Source of the DNA: Acidimicrobiia bacterium
GTDB taxonomy: Bacteria; Actinomycetota; Acidimicrobiia; Acidimicrobiales; Ilumatobacteraceae
Length of the DNA: 5,805 nucleotides
Direction: 5' to 3'
NCBI GenBank assembly: GCA_030425785.1
Contig: JAUHYJ010000261.1
Coordinates: forward strand, 1 to 5,805
Under the pieces are notes generated by a model. That model was not told where the DNA came from, did not search any database, and worked only from the letters and a program-made list of their open reading frames with translations. The position numbers and the translations under genes were made by a program. Shown here piece by piece: positions 1 through 5,805 of the stretch (position 1 is its first letter; each line of letters starts with the position of its first letter).

Positions 1-896
1 CGCGGCGGACGCGGGATGAGCACCGGGGTGGTGCGCTTGTACTCCTGGTACTCGGGTTCGTCGCCCCACCGCTTGTCGGCCTTGCGCTCGAGCAGGGGGA
101 TGCCGCTGACCTTGATCAGCAGCACCGCCACGAACACCGGTGACACCAGGGCGACGAAGCTCCATCCGCTCAACACGGGCAGTGCCATGATCGCGATGCC
201 GGTCCACAGGGTGATCTCGCCGAAGTAGTTCGGGTGACGCGACCACGCCCACAGTCCGCCGGTGATGAACCGACCCTCGTTCGCCGGGTCGGCGGCGAAC
301 GCTCGCTTCTGCCCGTCGGCCAGCACCTCGATCGTGAAGCCGATGACCCACACGATCGCTCCGACGACGGCGAACACGCCGAACGACTCTCGATCGACGG
401 TGGTGACGATCACGAGCGCCGCCGCCAGGGTCAGGAACACCCACAGACCCTGCAGCGTCCAGGCCTGCAGGAAGAGCAGCGGGTGCTCCTTGAGCTTGTC
501 GAAGCGACTGTCACCGCCCGATCGCTTGATGCGACCGAACAGGTACGACCCGAGCCGGGCCGCCCACAGCACCACCATGCCGAGCACGATCCAGGCGCGG
601 GCGTCGAGGCCGTCAGCGAGCAGCGCTGTGACGGCGATCGTGCTGACGTAGGTGACGCTGCCGGTCAGGTCGTAGTACTTCTCGGTGCGTGCGATCCACG
701 AGGGCACGAACACCAGCCAGTTGACGCCGAACGCCACCAGGGCGGCGATCACCACGATCGGCAGGCCGCCGGCGCGGGACGTGCCGTCGGACAGCGCCCA
801 GGCGACGAGCGCACCCACCACCACGGCACCGCCGACGGCACCCGCCGCCTGACCGCTCGACGAGTTCGACTTCGCGACCTGACCCGGATCGGACAT
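1..896 (-). CDS. DUF1295 family integral membrane protein (steroid 5-alpha-reductase/ICMT-like), 3' end cut by window edge
   Basis: The frame is open from an ATG at 896-894 to the left edge (298 codons, no stop), so the gene lacks only its last few codons. Reading the reverse strand gives a polytopic membrane protein with about seven or eight hydrophobic segments (near residues 19-35, 45-65, 81-95, 100-120, 146-166, 172-192, 228-263). Motifs typical of DUF1295 are visible: YYDLTGSVTY at 74-83, RLGSYLFGRIKRSGGDSRFD at 114-133, EVLADGQKRAF at 190-200, the hallmark SRHPNYFGEI at 219-228, and LLERKADKRWGDEPEYQEYK at 268-287. The RHPNY-G-E core resembles the cofactor-binding C-terminal part of steroid 5-alpha-reductases and isoprenylcysteine methyltransferases, so a lipid- or steroid-modifying enzyme in the membrane is plausible, but the substrate is unknown. 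The start has only a weak GCGGGG-type ribosome site. It lies 39 bp after the MFS stop with no clear terminator between, suggesting co-transcription. Confidence 0.9.
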   Translation of the reverse strand, partial: MSDPGQVAKSNSSSGQAAGAVGGAVVVGALVAWALSDGTSRAGGLPIVVIAALVAFGVNWLVFVPSWIARTEKYYDLTGSVTYVSTIAVTALLADGLDARAWIVLGMVVLWAARLGSYLFGRIKRSGGDSRFDKLKEHPLLFLQAWTLQGLWVFLTLAAALVIVTTVDRESFGVFAVVGAIVWVIGFTIEVLADGQKRAFAADPANEGRFITGGLWAWSRHPNYFGEITLWTGIAIMALPVLSGWSFVALVSPVFVAVLLIKVSGIPLLERKADKRWGDEPEYQEYKRTTPVLIPRPP

Positions 897-935
897 GCCC
901 CGCAACGTACCCGCGGGAGCGTAGAACCAACCGCG

Positions 936-2543
936 TCAGCCGCCGGCGACGGGCTGTGGTACCTCGGCGGGATGCGGGTCGCCGGCGTGCAGGTCGGCCG
1001 CGTTCGACGTCTTCGGCCCGCGGACGGCGAGGAACAGCACGACGGCGCCGAGCATCGCGACACCGACCCACATCGACTGCACCCAGCCGTCGACGAAGGC
1101 GTGCTTGGCGGCGTCGATGATCGCCGGCCCGGCGTCGCCGGCCTGTGCGGCGACACCGAAGGCGTTGCCGATCCCCTCCGACGCGGGCTCGGCCAACTCG
1201 TCGGGGAGGCCGGCGAGCGCGGGCTCGATCGCCGACGAGTAGCTCGAGCTGAGCACGGAGCCGAGCAGGGCGATACCGAGGGCGCCGCCCACCTCACGGG
1301 ACGTGTCGTTGAGCGCCGACGCGACCCCCTGCTTCTCGGCCGGGAGCGTCTCGGTGATCGCCTCGGTCGACGGCGTCATCGCCAGGCCCATGCCGAGCCC
1401 GAGGACGAGCAGGCCGGGCAGCACCGACATGTAGCCGCCCTCGACCGACGCCCTCAGCGCCAGCGTCACCAGACCGGTCGTGGCGAGCGACGTGCCGAGC
1501 AGCATCGTGCGGCGCGAACCGAACCGCTTGGCGATGCGAGGTGCGACGGTCGAGGTCGGCATCATCATCAGCGCCATCGGCAGCAGCGCGACCGCCGACC
1601 GCAACGCCGACCAACCGAGCACCGCCTGGAAGTACGGGAACAGCACGAGGAAGATGCCGAACATCGTGGCGAACAGCATCAGCAGGGTGAACGAGCCGGC
1701 GGCGAGGCCACGATCACGGAACACGGAGATGTCGAGCAGCGGGTCGGGATGACGCCGCTCCCACATCACGAAGCCGATCAGGGCGAGCGCACCGACGACG
1801 AGGCCGGCGACCGCCAGCGGATCGGTCCAGCCCCGCTCGGGGCCTTCGTGGATGCCGAGCACCAGTCCGCCGATCGCGAATGCCGACAGGATCGACCCCA
1901 CGGTGTCGAAGGGGTGCTCGCTGTCCTCGGTCGAGTTCGGGACCGACCGCACGGCGAGTACCGCCGACGCTGCCACGAGCACGATCGGGAGCGCGAACAA
2001 CCAGCGCCAGGTCAAGACGTCGACCATGAACGACGACACGAACAGCCCGATCAGGCCACCGCTGCCGGCGACGCCGGCCCAGATGCCGATCGCCTGACCG
2101 CGCTCTTCTTCCGGGAAGCTCGAGGTGATGACCGACAGCGTCACCGGCATGATCATCGCGGCGCCGACGCCAGCCAGGACGCGGGCGGCGATCATGACGC
2201 CGACCGACGGTGCCAGTCCGGCCGCGAGACTCGCGGCGGCGAACAGGCCGAGGCCCGCCAGCAGCACCGGCTTGCGACCCCAGCGATCGCCGATCGCACC
2301 GACCGGCATGAGGAGCGCAGCCAGTGCGACCGTGTACGCGTTGATCACCCACAGGATCGCACCCTGCGAGGCGCCGAAGTCGATCGCAAGATCCTGCTGG
2401 GCGACGTTGAGTCCCGACACGGACGCGATCACCGCCATGAGGGCGGTGCACATCGAGATCAGGATGTTGCGCTTCTGCGTCGGGTCGAGCACCGGGGGGT
2501 CGTGCTCGACGGCCGTCGTGAGGTCATGGGGGGTGGTGCTCAC
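936..2543 (-). CDS. MFS transporter, DHA2 (EmrB/QacA-like) 14-helix drug efflux type
   Basis: This 535-residue protein has the length and about 14 hydrophobic segments expected of the DHA2 drug:H+ antiporter family (helices near 28-48, 62-81, 92-111, 115-137, 150-172, 179-199, 214-232, 242-261, 281-303, 315-333, 346-364, 373-392, 412-432 and 488-507). MFS motif A is clear at 82-91 (GAIGDRWGRK), and motif B at 121-135 carries the conserved Arg121 (RVLAGVGAAM). The antiporter motif C region (160-171) reads GSGGLIGLFVSS, without the usual GP and GG pairs. The helix-1 motif usually written LDxTxxNVALP reads ASVSGLNVAQQ at 40-50, so the acidic residue is Ser41. The start is a GTG at 2543-2541 with a good AAAGGA ribosome site 5 nt upstream. 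A long loop at 435-487 separates the last two helices. The divergent TetR gene and the shared operator indicate repression relieved by a ligand. The substrate cannot be read from the sequence; export of a toxic or hydrophobic compound is inferred. Confidence 0.94.
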   Translation of the reverse strand: MSTTPHDLTTAVEHDPPVLDPTQKRNILISMCTALMAVIASVSGLNVAQQDLAIDFGASQGAILWVINAYTVALAALLMPVGAIGDRWGRKPVLLAGLGLFAAASLAAGLAPSVGVMIAARVLAGVGAAMIMPVTLSVITSSFPEEERGQAIGIWAGVAGSGGLIGLFVSSFMVDVLTWRWLFALPIVLVAASAVLAVRSVPNSTEDSEHPFDTVGSILSAFAIGGLVLGIHEGPERGWTDPLAVAGLVVGALALIGFVMWERRHPDPLLDISVFRDRGLAAGSFTLLMLFATMFGIFLVLFPYFQAVLGWSALRSAVALLPMALMMMPTSTVAPRIAKRFGSRRTMLLGTSLATTGLVTLALRASVEGGYMSVLPGLLVLGLGMGLAMTPSTEAITETLPAEKQGVASALNDTSREVGGALGIALLGSVLSSSYSSAIEPALAGLPDELAEPASEGIGNAFGVAAQAGDAGPAIIDAAKHAFVDGWVQSMWVGVAMLGAVVLFLAVRGPKTSNAADLHAGDPHPAEVPQPVAGG

Positions 2544-2548
2544 GGGGG

Positions 2549-2554
2549 TCCTTT
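2549..2554 (-). promoter_or_regulatory. Ribosome binding site of the MFS gene
   Basis: On the minus strand AAAGGA lies 5 nt before the GTG at 2543-2541. It supports the GTG start and is the best Shine-Dalgarno match at any start in this window. Confidence 0.7.
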
Positions 2555-2557
2555 CGG

Positions 2558-2585
2558 TTCAAACTATGAAACGAGACAGTATCGT
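2558..2585 (+). promoter_or_regulatory. Putative promoter of the TetR gene
   Basis: TTCAAA (2558-2563) and TATCGT (2580-2585) are separated by 16 nt, each matching 4 of 6 bases of the sigma-70-type consensus. The expected transcription start is near 2592, about 20 nt before the GTG at 2612 and about 53 nt before the ATG at 2645. The -10 hexamer lies inside the inverted repeat at 2573-2593, which would allow autorepression. This rests on pattern matching only. Confidence 0.4.
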
Positions 2586-2593
2586 ACTGTTTC
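2573..2593. promoter_or_regulatory. TetR-type operator (21-bp inverted repeat) in the divergent control region
   Basis: The left arm GAGACAGTA (2573-2581) and right arm TACTGTTTC (2585-2593) are inverted copies with one mismatch in nine positions, separated by TCG; the inner six bases of each arm match perfectly. The element is AT-richer than its surroundings and sits midway between the divergent MFS and TetR genes, overlapping the predicted -10 elements in both directions. Size, symmetry and location are typical of operators bound by dimers of TetR-family repressors. That the adjacent TetR protein binds here is inferred from context. Confidence 0.75.
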
Positions 2594-2605
2594 CCGTCCG
2601 GTCAA
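2578..2605 (-). promoter_or_regulatory. Putative promoter of the MFS-DUF1295 unit
   Basis: On the minus strand TTGACC (2605-2600) is followed after 16 nt by GATACT (2583-2578), matching 5 of 6 and 4 of 6 consensus bases. The expected start of transcription is near 2571, giving a leader of about 28 nt that contains the AAAGGA ribosome site. The operator-like repeat at 2573-2593 occupies the spacer, the -10 element and the start region, so bound repressor would block RNA polymerase. Confidence 0.5.
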
Positions 2606-2644
2606 CCGTCTGTGACGAACCGCACTCCGCTACCGTTCATCGAG

Positions 2645-3217
2645 ATGACGCCCACCGACCCCCGTATCGCCCGCAGCCGGGCCAAGGTGCTCGACGCCGC
2701 GACCGCGCTGCTGGTCGAGTCGGGGCCGCGCGGCGTCACGGTCGACGCCGTGTGCGATCGGTCGGGCGTGGCGAAGTCGACGCTCTACCGGCACTGGGAA
2801 TCGCGCGAGGATCTGCTCGTCGAGGTGCTCAAGTGCAACATCCCCGAGGTCCGCGACGTCGACCTCGTCGACGGCTTCGAGCCCGCACTGCGCGCGCACA
2901 TGGCCAACGTGGCCGACACCTTCGCCGACCCCGAGTGGTCGCGCATCATGCCGGCGCTGTTCATGCTGAAGAACCAGGTGCTCGAGGTCGACGAGCTGAC
3001 CCAGGACGACCGTGAGCACAAGCTCGGGCAGCTCGCACAGATCCTGCGACTCGGGGTCGACGAGGGCCGGCTCCCCGCCGACCTCGACACCGCCAGCGCG
3101 GCGGCGACCCTGTTCGGCCCGTTGATGTTCGTCACCCTGGTCGGCGAGGGCGACCTCGCACGGGTCGCCGAGTTCGCGGTCGAGCGCTTCCTCGCCTCCT
3201 ACCCGGCGCCGGGCTGA
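2645..3217 (+). CDS. TetR/AcrR-family transcriptional repressor
   Basis: From the ATG at 2645 the protein has 190 residues, the usual TetR-family size. The N-terminal DNA-binding domain spans about residues 9-60: helix 1 starts at RSRAKVLDAATALLVESG, the GVTVDAVCDR helix follows, and the recognition helix is SGVAKSTLYRHW (40-51), a near-consensus TetR signature. The helical C-terminal part (about 65-188) is the ligand and dimer domain; it includes a GPLMFVTLVG segment at 158-167 but no motif naming a ligand. An in-frame GTG at 2612 would add 11 residues. I prefer 2645 because it places the helix-turn-helix at the usual distance from the N-terminus, but neither start has a clear ribosome site. 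The gene is divergent from the MFS pump, with an operator-like repeat between them, so it probably represses the pump and itself. It converges on the helicase gene, with a strong hairpin between. Confidence 0.92.
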   Translation: MTPTDPRIARSRAKVLDAATALLVESGPRGVTVDAVCDRSGVAKSTLYRHWESREDLLVEVLKCNIPEVRDVDLVDGFEPALRAHMANVADTFADPEWSRIMPALFMLKNQVLEVDELTQDDREHKLGQLAQILRLGVDEGRLPADLDTASAAATLFGPLMFVTLVGEGDLARVAEFAVERFLASYPAPG

Positions 3218-3283
3218 TCCCATCATGTCGCGCTGGGCGGGGATATCCCCGCCCAGCGCGACATGAACGCGAGGGGGCTGATC
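3211..3283. repeat. 9-bp direct repeat flanking the intergenic palindrome
   Basis: GGGCTGATC occurs at 3211-3219 and again at 3275-3283 in the same orientation, enclosing a 55-bp segment that contains the 44-bp palindrome. The left copy includes the TetR stop codon and the right copy covers most of the helicase stop codon. It could be chance, or the footprint of a small inserted element with a 9-bp target duplication. Confidence 0.4.
3223..3266. terminator. Bidirectional hairpin terminator (perfect 44-bp palindrome)
   Basis: The sequence is perfectly self-complementary over 44 bp, centred between 3244 and 3245. As RNA from either strand it can form a 20-bp stem (3223-3242 with 3247-3266), mostly G-C, closed by an ATAT loop. 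It begins 5 nt after the TetR stop codon and ends 15 nt before the helicase stop codon, the position expected for a terminator shared by two convergent genes. Neither side has a T-tract, so it would be the tail-less type often proposed for high-GC actinobacteria. It may also act as an mRNA 3'-end stabiliser. Confidence 0.75.
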
Positions 3284-5805
3284 AGAGGCGGACGACGGCG
3301 GTCAGCTGTGCCACCAGGCGATCCTCGGCGCGGCTCGCGTCGAGGTCGACCTTGCCGACGGCTCGCCACTCGTCGTGTCCATCGGGATCATGGATCGTCT
3401 GCACGACGTCGCCGGTCGTCTCGTCGAAGTGGAACCGGCTGTGGTGACGCGCATCGCCGCCGGTCTCGATCCGGTCGTACTCGTCCCGGTACCCGGCCAT
3501 CGCGAGGTCGAGGTCGAACTCGGGCGCAGCGTTCGCCGGTCGACGTCCGACGGCGAGCGCCTCGACCCAGCGGAACGCCTCGTTGCGCACCATCGTTCGG
3601 AACGCCCGCCGGTCGGCCGTGATCGACGCGTCGTCGTCCCCGGCGCCAGGGCGCACATCGTCGACGGGTTCGTCGTCGGGGTGCTGGAGCCGCTCCCACT
3701 CGTCGAGCAGGCTCGAGTCGACCTGGCGCACGAGCGTGCCGAGCCAGTGGACGATCTCGTCGAGCTCGGCGTTCGACAGGTCGGCCGGCACGTTCTGGGT
3801 CAGCCCCTTGTACACGTCGGACAGGTAGCGCAGCAGCACACCCTCGGAGTTCTTCAGCCCGTAGTGGTTCACGTACTCGGTGAAGGTCATGGCCCGCTCG
3901 AACATGTCCCGGGCGACCGACTTGGGCTTGACGCTGTCGCCGCCGACCCAGGGGTGCTGGCGGCGGAACTCGTTGAAGTCGGCGTACAGCCAGTCCTTGT
4001 GCGGCCGGGGTGGTTCGGCCTGCGCCAACCGCTCCATCCGCTCCTCGTACTCGACTCCGGCGGCCTTCATCTCCGACATCAGCTCGTCTTTGACCTTGCG
4101 GACCTGGGCGGCGATGACGACCGACGGGTTCTCCTGGACCGCCTCGATGATGGTGAGCACGGCGAGCGCCCGATCGACGTCACCGTGTGCACCCGTCGAC
4201 ACGACCTCGCTCTCGGGCTCGGCCGCCTCCTCCCCGGTGACCAGTTCGGCTGCCTCGGCTCGCTGGACCTCGATCTGGCGGTCGAGGTGGCCGATGGCGT
4301 CGATCGCCCACAGCGACAGCGGCTGGTGGAGGGCGAACTCGTCCTGCAGGTCGAAGTTCACGCGCACCCGGCGGCCGAGCTCGTCGGGCGGGTCGGGGAA
4401 CTCGAGCAGCTCGGCCTCGACGAGCGACCGGTAGATCGCGATCGCACGCCGGATGTGCTGGCGCTGCCGCTGTCTGGTCTCGTGGTTGTCGGTCATCAGC
4501 CGCCGCACCGCGGCGCACCCATCGCCGGGGCGGTCGAGCAGGCTCATCACCATCTGGTGGTTCACCCCGAAGCTCGACGTCAGCGGTTCGGGCGAACCGT
4601 TGACCAGCTTGTCGAACGTGTCCTGCGACCAGTGCACGAAGCCGCGCTCGGGCGGCTTCTTCTTCACCAGCTTCTTGCGCTTCTTCGCGTCGGTCTCGGC
4701 CGCCTTGGCCATCCGCTCGTTCTCGACGACGTGCTCGGGGGCCTGCACCCACACGTCGCCACGGTCGTCGAACCCGCGCCGCCCGGCCCGGCCGGCGATC
4801 TGTTGGAATTCCCGCACCGACAGGATCCGGGTCCCGTTGCCGTCGTACTTGCACAGCTGGGTGAACAGCACCGACCGGATCGGCACGTTCACCCCGACAC
4901 CGAGGGTGTCGGTCCCGCAGATGATCTTGAGCAGACCGGCCTGCGCCAGCCGCTCGACCAGCAGTCGGTACTTCGGCAACAGCCCGGCGTGGTGCACGCC
5001 GACCCCGCCGGTCAGGAACCGGCGGAAGTTCTTGCCGAACGGCGAGTCGAACCGGAACCCGCCGATCAGGTCCTTCACCTGCTCCTTCTCGTCCTTCGTC
5101 AGCGGGTCGAGCGACAGGTAACCCTGCGCCGCCTCGGTCGCCTCGCGCTGCGTGAAGTGCACCAGGTAGATCGGCGCGCGGCCGGTGTCGAGCAACTCCT
5201 GGATGCTGGCGTGCAACGTGCTCGTCCGATACGAGAAGTCGAGCGGAACCGGACGCTGCGTCGAGCTGACGAGCGTCGTCGGCCTCGCGGTCCGCTCGGT
5301 CAGGTCGGTCCGGAAGAACGACGTGTCGCCGAGCGTCGCCGACATCAGCAGGAACTGGGCACGTGGCAGCTCGAGCAGCGGCAGCTGCCACGCCCAGCCG
5401 CGCTGGGGGTCCGCGTAGAAGTGGAACTCGTCGGCGATGACGACCCCGACCGGCGTGTCGGCGCCCTCGCGCAGTGCCCAGTTGGCGAGGATCTCGGCGG
5501 TGCAGCAGATGATCGGCGCCTGGGCGTTGACGCTGCCGTCGCCGGTGATCATGCCGACCTGGTCGGAGCCGAACGTGCGGCACAGATGGAAGAACTTCTC
5601 GGACACGAGCGCCTTGATCGGCGCGGTGTACACGCTGCGCTGGTCGCGGGCCAGCGCCACGAAATGGGCCGCCTCGGCGACCAGCGACTTGCCCGAGCCC
5701 GTCGGCGTGTTGAGGATCACATGGTTGCCCTCGATCAGTTCGAGCAGCGCCTCTTCCTGCGCCGGGTACATCTCGACGCCCTGGCCGATCGTGTACTCGG
5801 TGAAC
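3282..5805 (-). CDS. SKI2-like DEAD/DEAH-box RNA helicase with DUF3516 C-terminal region, 5' end cut by window edge
   Basis: The frame runs from the right edge to a TGA at 3284-3282. An ATG at 5771 exists, but the 11 codons upstream are open, and the helicase domain would begin almost immediately after it, so the true start probably lies outside. Counting from that Met, the superfamily 2 motifs appear in order: Walker A TPTGSGKS (22-29), TAPIKALVSEKF (49-60), TAEIL (91-95), Walker B DEFH (114-117), SAT (144-146), VHFTQ (204-208), GTDTLGVGVNVP (286-297) and QIAGRAGRRGFD (324-335). A basic stretch (361-375) leads into the DUF3516 region, with HIRRAIAIYRSLV at 439-451, HPWVGGDSVKPKSVARDMFE at 606-625 and RQVDSSLLDEWE at 682-693. 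An acidic linker (about 698-715) precedes a final domain of about 105 residues. All ATPase residues are intact. The likely role is ATP-driven RNA unwinding in the cytoplasm, in RNA turnover or ribosome-related work; the exact substrate is unknown. Confidence 0.95.
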   Translation of the reverse strand, partial: FTEYTIGQGVEMYPAQEEALLELIEGNHVILNTPTGSGKSLVAEAAHFVALARDQRSVYTAPIKALVSEKFFHLCRTFGSDQVGMITGDGSVNAQAPIICCTAEILANWALREGADTPVGVVIADEFHFYADPQRGWAWQLPLLELPRAQFLLMSATLGDTSFFRTDLTERTARPTTLVSSTQRPVPLDFSYRTSTLHASIQELLDTGRAPIYLVHFTQREATEAAQGYLSLDPLTKDEKEQVKDLIGGFRFDSPFGKNFRRFLTGGVGVHHAGLLPKYRLLVERLAQAGLLKIICGTDTLGVGVNVPIRSVLFTQLCKYDGNGTRILSVREFQQIAGRAGRRGFDDRGDVWVQAPEHVVENERMAKAAETDAKKRKKLVKKKPPERGFVHWSQDTFDKLVNGSPEPLTSSFGVNHQMVMSLLDRPGDGCAAVRRLMTDNHETRQRQRQHIRRAIAIYRSLVEAELLEFPDPPDELGRRVRVNFDLQDEFALHQPLSLWAIDAIGHLDRQIEVQRAEAAELVTGEEAAEPESEVVSTGAHGDVDRALAVLTIIEAVQENPSVVIAAQVRKVKDELMSEMKAAGVEYEERMERLAQAEPPRPHKDWLYADFNEFRRQHPWVGGDSVKPKSVARDMFERAMTFTEYVNHYGLKNSEGVLLRYLSDVYKGLTQNVPADLSNAELDEIVHWLGTLVRQVDSSLLDEWERLQHPDDEPVDDVRPGAGDDDASITADRRAFRTMVRNEAFRWVEALAVGRRPANAAPEFDLDLAMAGYRDEYDRIETGGDARHHSRFHFDETTGDVVQTIHDPDGHDEWRAVGKVDLDASRAEDRLVAQLTAVVRL

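Noticed and set aside
910..917. CCCGCGGG palindrome between the MFS and DUF1295 genes as a possible terminator
   Set aside because: It is only 8 bp with no room for a loop and no T-tract, so it cannot form a useful hairpin.
234..2615. Plus-strand open frame of 793 codons antisense to the MFS and DUF1295 genes
   Set aside because: Its translation is dominated by Arg, His, Asp, Glu and Gln with no domain or hydrophobic core, as expected of a shadow frame opposite GC-rich membrane-protein genes. The minus-strand frames carry clear family motifs.
114..3000. A wholly novel defence or biosynthetic system in the left half of the window
   Set aside because: All three proteins fall into known families (TetR, MFS DHA2, DUF1295), and the arrangement is the common regulator-pump pattern. 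Nothing points to a new mechanism.
2125..3015. Plus-strand frame of 296 codons spanning the MFS start, the control region and part of the TetR gene
   Set aside because: It crosses the operator and promoters and overlaps the well-supported TetR frame out of phase. Its composition is low-information Arg/Ala-rich sequence.
2630..3226. Minus-strand frame of 198 codons antisense to the TetR gene
   Set aside because: There are no recognisable motifs, and the opposite strand encodes a near-consensus TetR DNA-binding domain.
4180..5583. Second minus-strand frame of 467 codons inside the helicase gene
   Set aside because: It is Arg/Ala/Pro-rich with no recognisable motif and lies fully within the helicase frame, which carries all ordered SF2 motifs.

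Overview
The window is GC-rich, with almost every codon ending in G or C, no insertion sequences, no RNA genes and compact intergenic gaps. A SKI2-like helicase with a DUF3516 tail, together with the base composition and the type of MFS pump, points to a high-GC actinobacterium. Acidimicrobiia (Ilumatobacter-like) is a guess from overall protein flavour and is not proven by the sequence.

Layout: (1) 1-896, minus strand, a nearly complete DUF1295 membrane protein (steroid 5-alpha-reductase/ICMT-like fold) running off the left edge. (2) 936-2543, minus strand, a 14-helix MFS drug-efflux type transporter (DHA2-like). It lies 39 bp upstream of the DUF1295 gene and probably shares a transcript with it. 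(3) 2544-2644, a divergent control region with a 21-bp operator-like inverted repeat between recognisable promoter elements for both directions. (4) 2645-3217 (or from 2612), plus strand, a TetR-family repressor. (5) 3218-3281, a short convergent gap almost filled by a perfect 44-bp palindrome, probably a bidirectional terminator, bracketed by a 9-bp direct repeat. (6) 3282-5805, minus strand, a large SKI2-like DEAD/DEAH-box RNA helicase with a DUF3516 C-terminal region, whose start lies beyond the right edge.

The left two-thirds reads as a classic ligand-responsive efflux module: the TetR protein probably represses itself and the divergent MFS pump (plus the DUF1295 gene behind it) until a ligand releases it from the operator. 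The helicase is an independent housekeeping-type gene for RNA metabolism. I see no previously undescribed multi-gene system here. The most notable non-coding structures are the perfect palindrome at 3223-3266 and the operator at 2573-2593.
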